Source of the DNA: CAXBGS01 sp963975425
Lineage (GTDB): Bacteria; Planctomycetota; Planctomycetia; Pirellulales; Pirellulaceae
DNA: 64,000 bases
Direction of reading: 5' to 3'
Assembly: GCA_963975425.1 (NCBI GenBank)
Contig: CAXBGS010000005.1
Location: 1-64,000, forward strand
Part shown: positions 44,424-52,836 of the stretch, piece by piece
Layout of the letters: every line of letters begins with the position of its first letter
Position numbering within the stretch: position 1 is the first letter of the stretch
Translations under genes and position numbers: made by a program
Notes under the pieces: model-generated
Seen by the model: only the letters and a program-made list of their open reading frames with translations
Databases searched by the model: none
What the model was told of the DNA's origin: nothing

Positions 44424-45335
44424 CTAGAAACCGCGTTCTCGGGGGTCTGTCAGACCGTCGGCCAGCCGCCTGAGAGCTTCGGTTTCGATTTGGCGAACTC
44501 GTTCGCGGGTCAGCCCCAGTTCGGCACCGATTTCCTTTAGCGTTTTTGGCTCAACGCCTCCGAGTCCGAATCGCAGCTTCAGCACTGTCGCTTCGCGGTC
44601 TTCCAGGTCACCCAACAACTCCATCGCGTGACGCAGGATGTCGTGATCCAGCATCTCTTCGTCGGGCGCCTTTAGCCGTTCGTCCATCACCATTTCGCCC
44701 AGCGACCACCCCGATTCGGACTGATCGCTTTGCGGGGTACTGTTGCTGATGCGGATTGCCTTGCGAATGATCGGCAGCTTCTTCTTGGGCAGCCCCAAGA
44801 CTCGTGCGACTTCTTCGTTGGTCGGCGTACGCCCGAGTTCTTCGCTTAGCCGCGCCGATGCACGCCGCCACTTGCTTAACAATTCAACCATATAGGCCGG
44901 GATCCGAATCGTCTTGGCGCTGTTAATCAGCGCCCGCTTGATCGACTGTTTGATCCAGTAACTGGCATAGGTACTGAATCGCGTGCCGACGGTTGGATCG
45001 AATCCTTCGACGGCCCGCAACAGTCCCAGGTTGCCTTCTTCGATCAGGTCCTGCAGGCCCAGGCCTTTTCCGGTGTAACCACGTGAGATATTCACGACCA
45101 ACCGCAAATTGGCTCGCACCATCCGGTCACGTGCGTGTACATCACCTTTGGCAATCAAGTCGGCGAGCTCTAGCTCGTCCGTGGCTGACAGCAATGCGGT
45201 TTCATTGATTTCGCGGAGGTATGTTTCCAGCGGCGACTGAGCGGCATCAGATCGACGCGTTGTTTTCGCTCGCGTTTTGGTGGCTTTTTTAGGAGTCTCG
45301 ACTAAGACTTCTTCGTTGATCGGCGACTGCGTCAT
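44424..45335 (-). CDS. RNA polymerase sigma factor, sigma-70 group (RpoD/SigA-like)
   Basis: This 303-residue sigma-70 factor is short and lacks region 1.1 and the long non-conserved region of RpoD. Region 1.2 begins at SPLETYLREINETALLSATDELELADLI. Region 2 (VRANLRLVVNISRGYTGKGLGLQDLIEEGNLGLLRAVEGFDP) has the core-binding and -10 helices (FSTYASYWIKQSIKRALI). Region 3 is ARLSEELGRTPTNEEVARVLGL, and region 4 has the helix-turn-helix ELGLTRERVRQIETEALRRL. This is the group-2 (SigB/RpoS-like) size. The N-terminus is basic with KKATKTRAKTTRR. It is divergent from the lactonase gene with a 407-base spacer. The regulon is unknown. Confidence 0.9.
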   Translation of the reverse strand: MTQSPINEEVLVETPKKATKTRAKTTRRSDAAQSPLETYLREINETALLSATDELELADLIAKGDVHARDRMVRANLRLVVNISRGYTGKGLGLQDLIEEGNLGLLRAVEGFDPTVGTRFSTYASYWIKQSIKRALINSAKTIRIPAYMVELLSKWRRASARLSEELGRTPTNEEVARVLGLPKKKLPIIRKAIRISNSTPQSDQSESGWSLGEMVMDERLKAPDEEMLDHDILRHAMELLGDLEDREATVLKLRFGLGGVEPKTLKEIGAELGLTRERVRQIETEALRRLADGLTDPRERGF

Positions 45336-45742
45336 GCTTTACTCGTCACACATATTTGTCGGGATTCGTCTTTGCGATGAGCACCACGTTTTGCCATGTC
45401 TGGGAAGGAAGACATTGGAAAACCGGTCGCGTTCAATTCGACGGCTCAGCTGATCGCAGTTGGCGACCCGAACAAGGGAGATGGATTGGGTGAACAACAG
45501 TTGCATCGGCGTCTCGTGCCGACTTGCTCCACGAGGCGGTCTTAGTTTGTAAGTATGCCGACCTTGCCGGTTTTCACGTGTGTTTCGGATCTTTAGCTGG
45601 TTCCAATCATCGGGTCATCGCCGGCCGCGCGGCGGTGTTGGCGTGCGGCAAAACTGATACGATGTAGCCGCCATATCCGGCAGAACCGGACGTACGTCCC
45701 GACGCGAGTCGTCCACCTCTTTTCCTCTTGCAAGCGAACGAT
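45336..45742. other. Divergent spacer between sigma factor and lactonase genes
   Basis: The spacer is 407 bases with no ORF of note. It must hold promoters for both neighbours. I see a tacgat -10-like element near 45659 but no matching -35, and no RNA gene. Confidence 0.5.
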
Positions 45743-46594
45743 ATGCTGATCGACAGCCATCATCACCTATGGAGTTATTCCGAGCAGGAATACGGATGGA
45801 TCAACGAAGACATGGGCGTGCTGAGACGCGATTTCCTCGCACCGCAATTGCAAGAAATCGCAGCGGCGGGATCGGTCGACGGTTTTGTGTCGGTGCAGGC
45901 GCGACAAACAATCCAAGAAACCGACGCCCTGTTGGACATCGCGAAAAGCGAACCGTTAATCCGCGCCGTCGTCGGTTGGGTTCCGCTGGCCGACGCCAAC
46001 ATCAATGACGTCTTGGACCGGTATCAGGATGAACCGCTGTTAAAAGCGGTTCGTCACGTTGTGCAGGATGAACCGGATGATCGTTTTCTGTTGCGTGACG
46101 ATTTCAATCGCGGCGTTGCGCGATTGAAGGATCACAATTTGGTCTATGACATTCTGATCTTTGCACGCCAGTTGCCGGCGGCGATCGAGTTTGTCGATCG
46201 ACACCCGTCACAGCCTTTTGTCTTGGACCATATCGCCAAACCAACCATCGCCGCAGGTAAATTTGATGCCGACTGGGAGCGCGACCTGCGTGAACTCGCT
46301 CGCCGCGAGAACGTCACCTGCAAGTTCTCGGGCGTGGTGACGGAAGTGCGTGACGATACCTGGTCAATCGAAACCATTCGACCTTACTGGGATGTCGCCT
46401 TGGATGCATTTACGCCGTCGCGTTTGATGTTCGGCAGCGATTGGCCGGTTTGCCTGCTGGGCACCGAGCACCGCGATTGGCTAGAAACGGTCCGCCAATT
46501 GGCCGCCGAGTTGTCGGAGTCAGAACAACGCCATTTGTTCGCGGAAACTGCGATCGGTGCCTATGGGCTATCGAATGGGTGTAACCTGTCGTAA
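45743..46594 (+). CDS. Amidohydrolase-2 family lactonase (L-fuconolactonase-like)
   Basis: This 283-residue TIM-barrel hydrolase opens MLIDSHHHLW (D4-S-H6-H7-H8), then YGWINEDMGVLRRDFLAPQL, FVSVQARQTIQETDALL and HVVQDEPDDRFLLRDDFNRG. The GSDWPVCLL block carries the metal-binding Asp. These are typical of L-fucono-/L-rhamnono-lactonases, which open sugar lactones to aldonates. The ATG at 45743 is used; the reading upstream begins with a TTG. It leads a plus-strand trio with a zinc alcohol dehydrogenase and an aldo/keto reductase. Confidence 0.85.
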   Translation: MLIDSHHHLWSYSEQEYGWINEDMGVLRRDFLAPQLQEIAAAGSVDGFVSVQARQTIQETDALLDIAKSEPLIRAVVGWVPLADANINDVLDRYQDEPLLKAVRHVVQDEPDDRFLLRDDFNRGVARLKDHNLVYDILIFARQLPAAIEFVDRHPSQPFVLDHIAKPTIAAGKFDADWERDLRELARRENVTCKFSGVVTEVRDDTWSIETIRPYWDVALDAFTPSRLMFGSDWPVCLLGTEHRDWLETVRQLAAELSESEQRHLFAETAIGAYGLSNGCNLS

Positions 46595-46677
46595 AAAACT
46601 GGTAATTAAAATTCGAACGGGCTGCCCATCGGCAGCAAAATCGTCGGCCAAACAAATAACAACAGGCAATCTGCGCT

Positions 46678-47706
46678 ATGCGTGCCATCCAAATCTCAGA
46701 ACCCAAAACCCTCAAGCGTATCGAAATCGATGAACCGTCGGCCCCCGGCCCTGGCCAGGCCCTGGTGCGCACACATCGCATGGGCGTCTGCGGAACCGAT
46801 ATCAGTTGCTATCTGGGCAAGTTTCCTTTTTTTGATTTCCCCCGTATTCCGGGTCACGAGCTTGGTATCGAAGTCATCTCGGTTGGTGAGGGCGTCACGA
46901 ACGTCAAATCGGGTGACAAGTGCAGCGTCGAACCGTACATGAACTGCGGTGATTGCTATCCGTGTCGACGCGGGGCCATCAACTGCTGCCAGAACTTGAA
47001 AGTGATCGGGGTGATGACCGACGGCGGATTGTGTGAATCTTTCCTAGTGCGAGCCGACAAGCTTCATCCCTCGAAAAAACTGGACTACGATCAACTTGCA
47101 CTCGTCGAAACTTTGGCGATCGGTTGCCACGCGAATGATCGCGGCGCGCCACAAGGCGGTGACCACGCGTTGGTCATTGGCATGGGACCGATCGGCTTGG
47201 CCACGCTCGAATTCGCTCGGCTAACCGATGCGACCATCAGTGTCATGGACATGAACCAGGCGCGATTGGATTTCGTTCGCGACAACTACGGAATCGAGAA
47301 CACGGTATTGTTCAAAGGCGACGGCAGCGAACTGGAACGCATGAAAGAGATCACCGGCGGCGACATGTACCAAGTCATCACCGATGCGACCGGGAACAAA
47401 CATTCAATGTCTGGTGCGTTCGCCTACTTGGCCTTCACCGGCTCGCTTGTTTACGTCGGCATCACAACCGATGAATTGACATTCAAACACCCTGTCATGC
47501 ATCGCCCCGAAGCAACGATCAAAGCCTCGCGAAACGCAATGCCCGGTGACTTCACTCGCATTATCGGCTTGATTGAGGACGGAACGATCAACACGGACCC
47601 TTGGATCACGCACCGCACCGGATTCGATAGCGTGCTGAATGACTTCGAATCGTTTACCAAACCCGAGACCGGCGTCATCAAAGCCATCATCGAAGTTTCC
47701 GCCTGA
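46678..47706 (+). CDS. Zinc-dependent alcohol/sugar dehydrogenase (MDR family)
   Basis: This 342-residue medium-chain dehydrogenase has catalytic zinc ligands in GVCGTD and GHELG. The structural zinc site is CGDCYPCRRGAINCC, and the Rossmann glycine motif is VIGMGPIGLATLEFA. It most resembles sugar-acid or polyol dehydrogenases such as L-threonine/galactonate types. In this context it would oxidise fucose, fuconate or a keto-deoxy intermediate with NAD(P). It lies 83 bases after the lactonase gene. The final substrate is inferred. Confidence 0.87.
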   Translation: MRAIQISEPKTLKRIEIDEPSAPGPGQALVRTHRMGVCGTDISCYLGKFPFFDFPRIPGHELGIEVISVGEGVTNVKSGDKCSVEPYMNCGDCYPCRRGAINCCQNLKVIGVMTDGGLCESFLVRADKLHPSKKLDYDQLALVETLAIGCHANDRGAPQGGDHALVIGMGPIGLATLEFARLTDATISVMDMNQARLDFVRDNYGIENTVLFKGDGSELERMKEITGGDMYQVITDATGNKHSMSGAFAYLAFTGSLVYVGITTDELTFKHPVMHRPEATIKASRNAMPGDFTRIIGLIEDGTINTDPWITHRTGFDSVLNDFESFTKPETGVIKAIIEVSA

Positions 47707-47915
47707 CGCCGAATCTTCTTGACCGTGATGAACCCCTTGCGATGGTCATCAACCGATGCCGGACTTGAGGTCACGCGATACGCCGACGGACTGGCTAATG
47801 GTATCGCGGACAGGCCAAGTGCATCGCGGACTTTCGTGGTGGAAAATGGGACAAGTGTGGGCGTCTTGTCTCCGCCGCAGCGAACCTGATGCATCAACAA
47901 CGACAAAAGGCCAAT

Positions 47916-48962
47916 ATGTCTATCGATCGCTTCCCTTTCGGAACAACCGGACTTTGCTTGCCGAAAGTCGTGTTCGGCGCAACGGTGCTGGGCAACCTGT
48001 TTGTGGCGCTCTCGGATCAGCAAAAGCATGATCTGATCCGAGAATGGTTCGACCAAATGCCAAAGCCGATCGTGATCGATAGCGCCGGCAAGTACGGCGC
48101 GGGACTGTCACTGGAAGTGATTGGTCGCGAATTGGACGCACTTGGGGTTGCCCCAAAAGACGTCGTCATCAGCAACAAACTCGCTTGGCGGCGCGTCCCG
48201 TTGACGGGCCCCGAACCAACATTCGAGCCCGGCGTTTGGATGGATCTGCAGTACGATGCGGTTCAGGACATCAGCTACGACGGCATCCTTCGCTGCTATG
48301 CAGACGGCTGCCGCATGTTGGGCAACTACCCGCCACAGTTGGTTGCGGTGCATGATCCCGACGAATATATCGCCGCCGCAGCAGGCCCAGCGGATCGTCA
48401 AGCACGTTTGCATCACGTGACCGAAGCCTGTCGCGCACTGACGCAACTGCGTCGCGATGGAATCGTGGCAGGTGTGGGCGTTGGTGCGAAAGATTGGCGG
48501 TGCATCCAAGAGTTAACCACGCATTGTGACTTGGACTGGGTCATGATGGCCAACACTTACACCATCATGCACCATCCTCCCGAATTACTTCAGTTCATCG
48601 ATGAACTGGCTTCCAAGAACGTGGCAATTATCAACTCGGCCGTCACGCACGGCGGATTCTTGACCGGAGGGAAATTCCTGGACTACCGCGAGATTGACCC
48701 TAACGACCCGGCGGACGCACAACGGCTGAAGTGGCGAGATTCATTCGCGGAAGTCTGTCAACAGCATGAACGATCGACTTACGAAGTCGCGGTGGCGTTC
48801 GGCGCGCTGCACCCGGCTTTCAATGCGGTCGCGCTAAGTACCAGTTCGCCGCACCGCGTCGCGTCAATGATACAGGCCGCGACTCAAGAGTTACCCTCAG
48901 CGATCTGGGACTCGTTGAGAGAGCGTGGACTGATCGATCCCGAACTTGCTTTCGTCGGTTAA
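47916..48962 (+). CDS. Aldo/keto reductase, L-fucose (D-threo-aldose) dehydrogenase-like
   Basis: This 348-residue protein has the AKR tetrad D55 (IDSAGKYG), Y60, K88 (VVISNKLAW) and H146 (LVAVHDPDEY). The family similarity is to D-threo-aldose 1-dehydrogenase, which oxidises L-fucose to L-fuconolactone with NAD(P). The ATG at 47916 has AAAGG upstream and is preferred over the frame's first ATG (47889). It is third in the trio after the lactonase and MDR dehydrogenase, though 209 bases separate it from the latter. Confidence 0.85.
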   Translation: MSIDRFPFGTTGLCLPKVVFGATVLGNLFVALSDQQKHDLIREWFDQMPKPIVIDSAGKYGAGLSLEVIGRELDALGVAPKDVVISNKLAWRRVPLTGPEPTFEPGVWMDLQYDAVQDISYDGILRCYADGCRMLGNYPPQLVAVHDPDEYIAAAAGPADRQARLHHVTEACRALTQLRRDGIVAGVGVGAKDWRCIQELTTHCDLDWVMMANTYTIMHHPPELLQFIDELASKNVAIINSAVTHGGFLTGGKFLDYREIDPNDPADAQRLKWRDSFAEVCQQHERSTYEVAVAFGALHPAFNAVALSTSSPHRVASMIQAATQELPSAIWDSLRERGLIDPELAFVG

Positions 48963-49041
48963 GACTTCGGTCGAGCCAGTGCGGTACAGCCAGCACGGTC
49001 GAGCAACCTGCAGTACTCAGGGCTGACCCGTGGCCACGGCG

Positions 49042-49815
49042 TTATGATTCGCGCGTATCAACAATGATGTCTGCCAAGGCATCTTTTAGCGGATCATCAT
49101 TGGGGCCACAAAAGCCCCAGTGTTCACGTCGCCGCCAACCTTCGGCAAACGGGAACCGCCCACTCATTGAGCCAACTTCGCGACTGAGATCACGCAACGT
49201 TTGCAGATAGCTGTCCATCCCCTGGCTCTCGTCCAGCCATTGCTTTTGGCACTCGTGGCAAGCAAGCGCTTTGACCTTGGTTTCGATCACGTCGGTCTCG
49301 TCGACATACATATGCGGAACCACCGCTTCGCCGAGCGGCGTCTTGTTGCCAACCGGCATCGCGTGATAGACGGTCACCGGATCGCTGTAGGTCGGGACGT
49401 CCGGAATGCTCTGCAGGTTGGGCATCGCATGACTGAATGCAGCACTGACGGCTAACCGGCAAGCCGTTTCGTGATCTTCCATGTAGTCGATGGGCGAATG
49501 CGTTAGCAGGATCGTTGGTTTCGCCAATCGCACGATTGCGGCGACTTTACGTAAATTCTCCGTCGTATAGGACGCTTCCATGTCGCTGTAAATCGGATCG
49601 TAATGCGTCGCCCCCAAGACCTCGCACGCGGCCTTTGCCTCACGCAACCGCGTCGCGGCACATTCAGCCTGGCCCATCGTCGTCGACCCGCGCGAACCGT
49701 CGCACAGGTTTGCATAATGCAAATCCCAACCGCGAGCGGCCAGTTGCAGCATCGCCCCCGCCATATAGAACTCGATGTCGTCAGGGTGCGAAGCGATTGC
49801 GAGAACAGCAGGCAT
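49042..49815 (-). CDS. PIG-L family deacetylase
   Basis: This 257-residue zinc deacetylase has the SHPDD motif (LAIASHPDDIEFYMAGAML), then LCDGSRGSTTMGQAE, a TILLTHSPIDYMEDHETACRLA block and MYVDETDVIETKVKAL. It belongs to the PIG-L fold but differs from BshB1-type sequences, for example in HETACRL. The substrate is an N-acetylated or amidated sugar derivative, unknown here. It is convergent with the aldo/keto reductase gene. Its position next to the fucose-type genes suggests processing of a deoxysugar or amino sugar. Confidence 0.85.
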   Translation of the reverse strand: MPAVLAIASHPDDIEFYMAGAMLQLAARGWDLHYANLCDGSRGSTTMGQAECAATRLREAKAACEVLGATHYDPIYSDMEASYTTENLRKVAAIVRLAKPTILLTHSPIDYMEDHETACRLAVSAAFSHAMPNLQSIPDVPTYSDPVTVYHAMPVGNKTPLGEAVVPHMYVDETDVIETKVKALACHECQKQWLDESQGMDSYLQTLRDLSREVGSMSGRFPFAEGWRRREHWGFCGPNDDPLKDALADIIVDTRES

Positions 49816-50017
49816 AGCGGGTGGGCTCGAAGATCAGGGAAGGGTACGGGAAGGCAGGCAGAAACCAGCGCGAGCGTAATCGCCGCGACCACCGACGGTC
49901 ACACGAAATGATCGTCAAACGGTCGCTTACCGCGACAGAATCCGAATGTATCGCGTGCCGCAACGCCTGGCGATCGCGACGGCGGGAAACCGCTCGGTCG
50001 ACTGACCGACCGATGCT

Positions 50018-52705
50018 TTACGACGTCGAATACTCGGCTGGTTTGTCGGAGAATGTAAATTCGTTTCCATCAAAGTCAACATGGACCGTCGAACCGTCCG
50101 CAAAATCATGCTTCAGCAGAGCCGTTGCCAAGCGATTTTGAATCTCGCGTTGAATGACTCGCTTCAAAGGCCTAGCGCCGTATGTCGGATCGTAACCGGT
50201 GGAGGCAATCTCACTGATCGCGTCCTCGCTAACGGAAAGGGACAGGCCACTTTCGCTCAATCGAGCGGCGAGCTCGTCGAGCTGCAGTCGGACGATTTGC
50301 AAAATCTCGTTCTGGTTCAATGGATGAAAAATCACGATGTCGTCGATCCGGTTCAAAAACTCGGGTAAGAACCGAGCCTTCAGCGCCTCGTTGACTGCTT
50401 CTCGCATTTCGTCTTCATCGCCGCCTTCTTCGGTCACTTGCTGGATGACTTGGCTGCCCGCGTTACTGGTCATCACGATGACCGTATTGCTAAAGTCCAC
50501 CGTTCGGCCATGCCCGTCGGTCAAACGACCGTCATCGAGGACCTGTAACAAGACATTGAACACGTCGGGGTGTGCCTTTTCCATCTCGTCCAATAGCAAC
50601 ACCGAGTACGGTCTGCGGCGAACCGCTTCGGTCAACTTTCCGCCCTCTTCGTATCCGACGTATCCGGGAGGCGCTCCGATCAACCTGGCAACACTGTGAC
50701 GTTCCATGAACTCACTCATGTCGATTCGCAACATCGCGTCGTCATCATCGAACATGACTTGCGCGAGCGCTTTACAGAGCTCTGTCTTTCCGACCCCGGT
50801 TGGGCCGAGAAACAAGAACGATCCGATCGGTCGGCTCGGGTCTTGCAAGCCGCTGCGACTGCGACGTACCGCATCGGAAACCGCAGCGACCGCTTCGTCT
50901 TGTCCGATAACTCGCTGATGCAAACGCTCTTCCATCACCAACAATTTGGCGCGTTCGGATTCCATCATCCGTGTTAGCGGGATTCCGGTCCAAGAACTGA
51001 CGACTTCACCGATTTCTTCTTCGGTCACATCCCGTCGCAACAGACGCCGGCGTTCGTCTTGTGGCTTGCCATCGGTCTCGGCGGCGGATTCGCTCTCGGC
51101 AACCGCCGATTCACGCTGCTCAAAATCGTCGAGTCGTTTCTGCAGCTCTGCTTGGCGTGCTTTCACCGAAAGCATTTCTTGATAAACACTTTCGGGACTC
51201 TCGCCACGCAATTGCTTCTGTTTCGCTTCGGTATCAAGCGTTGCAAACCGGTGCTCTAACTGCTCGGCCTCTTGGCGAATGGTTTGAGCATCATCCAGCC
51301 CCAATTTCTCGGCTTCCCATTGCTCGCGCAGACTGGCAAGTTCCTGTTTCAAGGTTTCCATCTCGTCTTCCAGCTCGGTTCGTTTCTCAATCGCCGAGGC
51401 TTCCTGTTCATCAGCCAGCTGTCGGTGGGCGAGTTCGAGTTGCCGCAAGCGGCGCTGCACGCGGTCGATGGGTTCGGGAACACTTTCTTTTTCCATCGCT
51501 AATCGGCTGGCAGCCTCGTCGACCAAATCGATCGCCTTGTCTGGCAAGAATCGATCGCTGATGTATCTGTGCGACAAATTTGCCGCTGCGACAATGGCGC
51601 TGTCGGTGATGCGTACCCCGTGGTGCGACTCGTAACGCGACTTCAGCCCGCGCAGGATGGCGATCGTGTCGTCGACGCTCGGTTCGTCGATATAGACCGG
51701 TTGAAAACGTCGTTCCAGCGCTGCGTCTTTCTCGATGTGCTGACGGTATTCGTCCAGCGTCGTAGCGCCGATACACCGCAGTGTTCCGCGGGCGAGTTCC
51801 GGTTTCAACAGATTGGCGGCATCCGCAGAACCTTCCGCGTTGCCAGCGCCAACGACCAGATGCAGCTCGTCGATAAAGAGGATCACTTGGCCACCGGAGT
51901 CCTTGACTTCTCGCAGGACCGACTTCAGGCGTTCTTCAAAATCACCGCGAAACTTTGCACCGGCAACCAAGGCTCCCATGTCTAACGAGATCACTCGCTT
52001 GTCCTTCAAACTTTGTGGGATATCACCCTCAAAGATTCGCAGCGCGAGGCCTTCCGCGATCGCCGTTTTGCCGACACCGGGTTGTCCGATCAACACCGGA
52101 TTATTCTTGCGGCGTCGTGAAAGCACTTGAACGGTGCGGCGAATTTCGTTGTCGCGGCCGATGACGGGGTCCAATTTCCCCTGCTCGGCCAGCTTGGTCA
52201 GATCAATCCCGTATTTTTCGAGCGCCTGATACGTTTGTTCCGCATTCGGATCGGTCACGCGTGCGGACCCGCGCACTTCGCTCATCGCCTTGAGGACCGC
52301 TTTGTCGGTGACGTCCAGTACCTTTAGCAAGTTGTTCGCCTTATTTTCGGTGCGGACGATCCCTTGCAACAAATGTTCGGTGCTGACGTATTCGTCCTTC
52401 AGCGATTCCGCGGCATCGGCGGCCGCATTGAACACTTTTTGCAAGGTCGGCGCGATGCCGGGCTGGCGACCACCGGAAACCGATGGCAATCGACCGAGTT
52501 CGCTCTCGACCAACCCCTTCAAAGAGGCAACGTCGACGGACATCTTTTCCAACAGCGGCCGCGTGATGCCATCGGATTCATCCAGCATCGCCGCCAGCAA
52601 GTGCAGCGGCATGATCTCTGGATTCTCTGATGCAGCCGCCCGTGCCTGCGCGTCTGCGATCAACGATTGTGCTTTTGTTGTCAGCTTGTCAAATCGAAAA
52701 GTCAT
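50018..52705 (-). CDS. clpB: ATP-dependent disaggregase ClpB
   Basis: This 895-residue Hsp100 chaperone works with DnaK to solubilise aggregates. It has an N-domain with repeats (RFDKLTTKAQSLIADAQ), AAA1 with GQPGVGKTAIAE, the coiled-coil middle domain (~400-550), and AAA2 with GPTGVGKTELCKAL and LLLDEMEKAHPDVFNVLLQVLDDGRLTDGHGRTVDF. The ATG at 52705 (MTFRFDKLT) has AGGA eight bases upstream; the open frame reads further upstream without homology. Between it and dnaK lie a terminator and a 7-bp hairpin, so the two are probably separate transcripts. Confidence 0.97.
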   Translation of the reverse strand: MTFRFDKLTTKAQSLIADAQARAAASENPEIMPLHLLAAMLDESDGITRPLLEKMSVDVASLKGLVESELGRLPSVSGGRQPGIAPTLQKVFNAAADAAESLKDEYVSTEHLLQGIVRTENKANNLLKVLDVTDKAVLKAMSEVRGSARVTDPNAEQTYQALEKYGIDLTKLAEQGKLDPVIGRDNEIRRTVQVLSRRRKNNPVLIGQPGVGKTAIAEGLALRIFEGDIPQSLKDKRVISLDMGALVAGAKFRGDFEERLKSVLREVKDSGGQVILFIDELHLVVGAGNAEGSADAANLLKPELARGTLRCIGATTLDEYRQHIEKDAALERRFQPVYIDEPSVDDTIAILRGLKSRYESHHGVRITDSAIVAAANLSHRYISDRFLPDKAIDLVDEAASRLAMEKESVPEPIDRVQRRLRQLELAHRQLADEQEASAIEKRTELEDEMETLKQELASLREQWEAEKLGLDDAQTIRQEAEQLEHRFATLDTEAKQKQLRGESPESVYQEMLSVKARQAELQKRLDDFEQRESAVAESESAAETDGKPQDERRRLLRRDVTEEEIGEVVSSWTGIPLTRMMESERAKLLVMEERLHQRVIGQDEAVAAVSDAVRRSRSGLQDPSRPIGSFLFLGPTGVGKTELCKALAQVMFDDDDAMLRIDMSEFMERHSVARLIGAPPGYVGYEEGGKLTEAVRRRPYSVLLLDEMEKAHPDVFNVLLQVLDDGRLTDGHGRTVDFSNTVIVMTSNAGSQVIQQVTEEGGDEDEMREAVNEALKARFLPEFLNRIDDIVIFHPLNQNEILQIVRLQLDELAARLSESGLSLSVSEDAISEIASTGYDPTYGARPLKRVIQREIQNRLATALLKHDFADGSTVHVDFDGNEFTFSDKPAEYSTS

Positions 52706-52741
52706 TGTTTTTATCCTGCCCGGCGTTCCTGAATGGAAATT

Positions 52742-52760
52742 GCCAACACGCCCTGTTGGC
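52742..52760 (-). promoter_or_regulatory. Hairpin in the clpB 5' leader
   Basis: The perfect inverted repeat gccaaca/tgttggc with loop cgccc lies 37 bases upstream of the clpB ATG. It may be a thermo- or protein-responsive operator, or a minor terminator. Confidence 0.4.
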
Positions 52761-52783
52761 GAGTCATCCTTTGATACGTGCGT

Positions 52784-52808
52784 AAAAAAAGCGGGTGCAT
52801 GCACCCGC
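52784..52808 (-). terminator. Rho-independent terminator of dnaK
   Basis: Read on the minus strand, the palindrome gcgggtgcatgcacccgc (stem gcgggtg/cacccgc, loop catg) is followed by seven T. It lies 29 bases after the dnaK stop. Confidence 0.95.
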
Positions 52809-52836
52809 CCTGCGTTTCGTCATGGGACGGGAAAGA

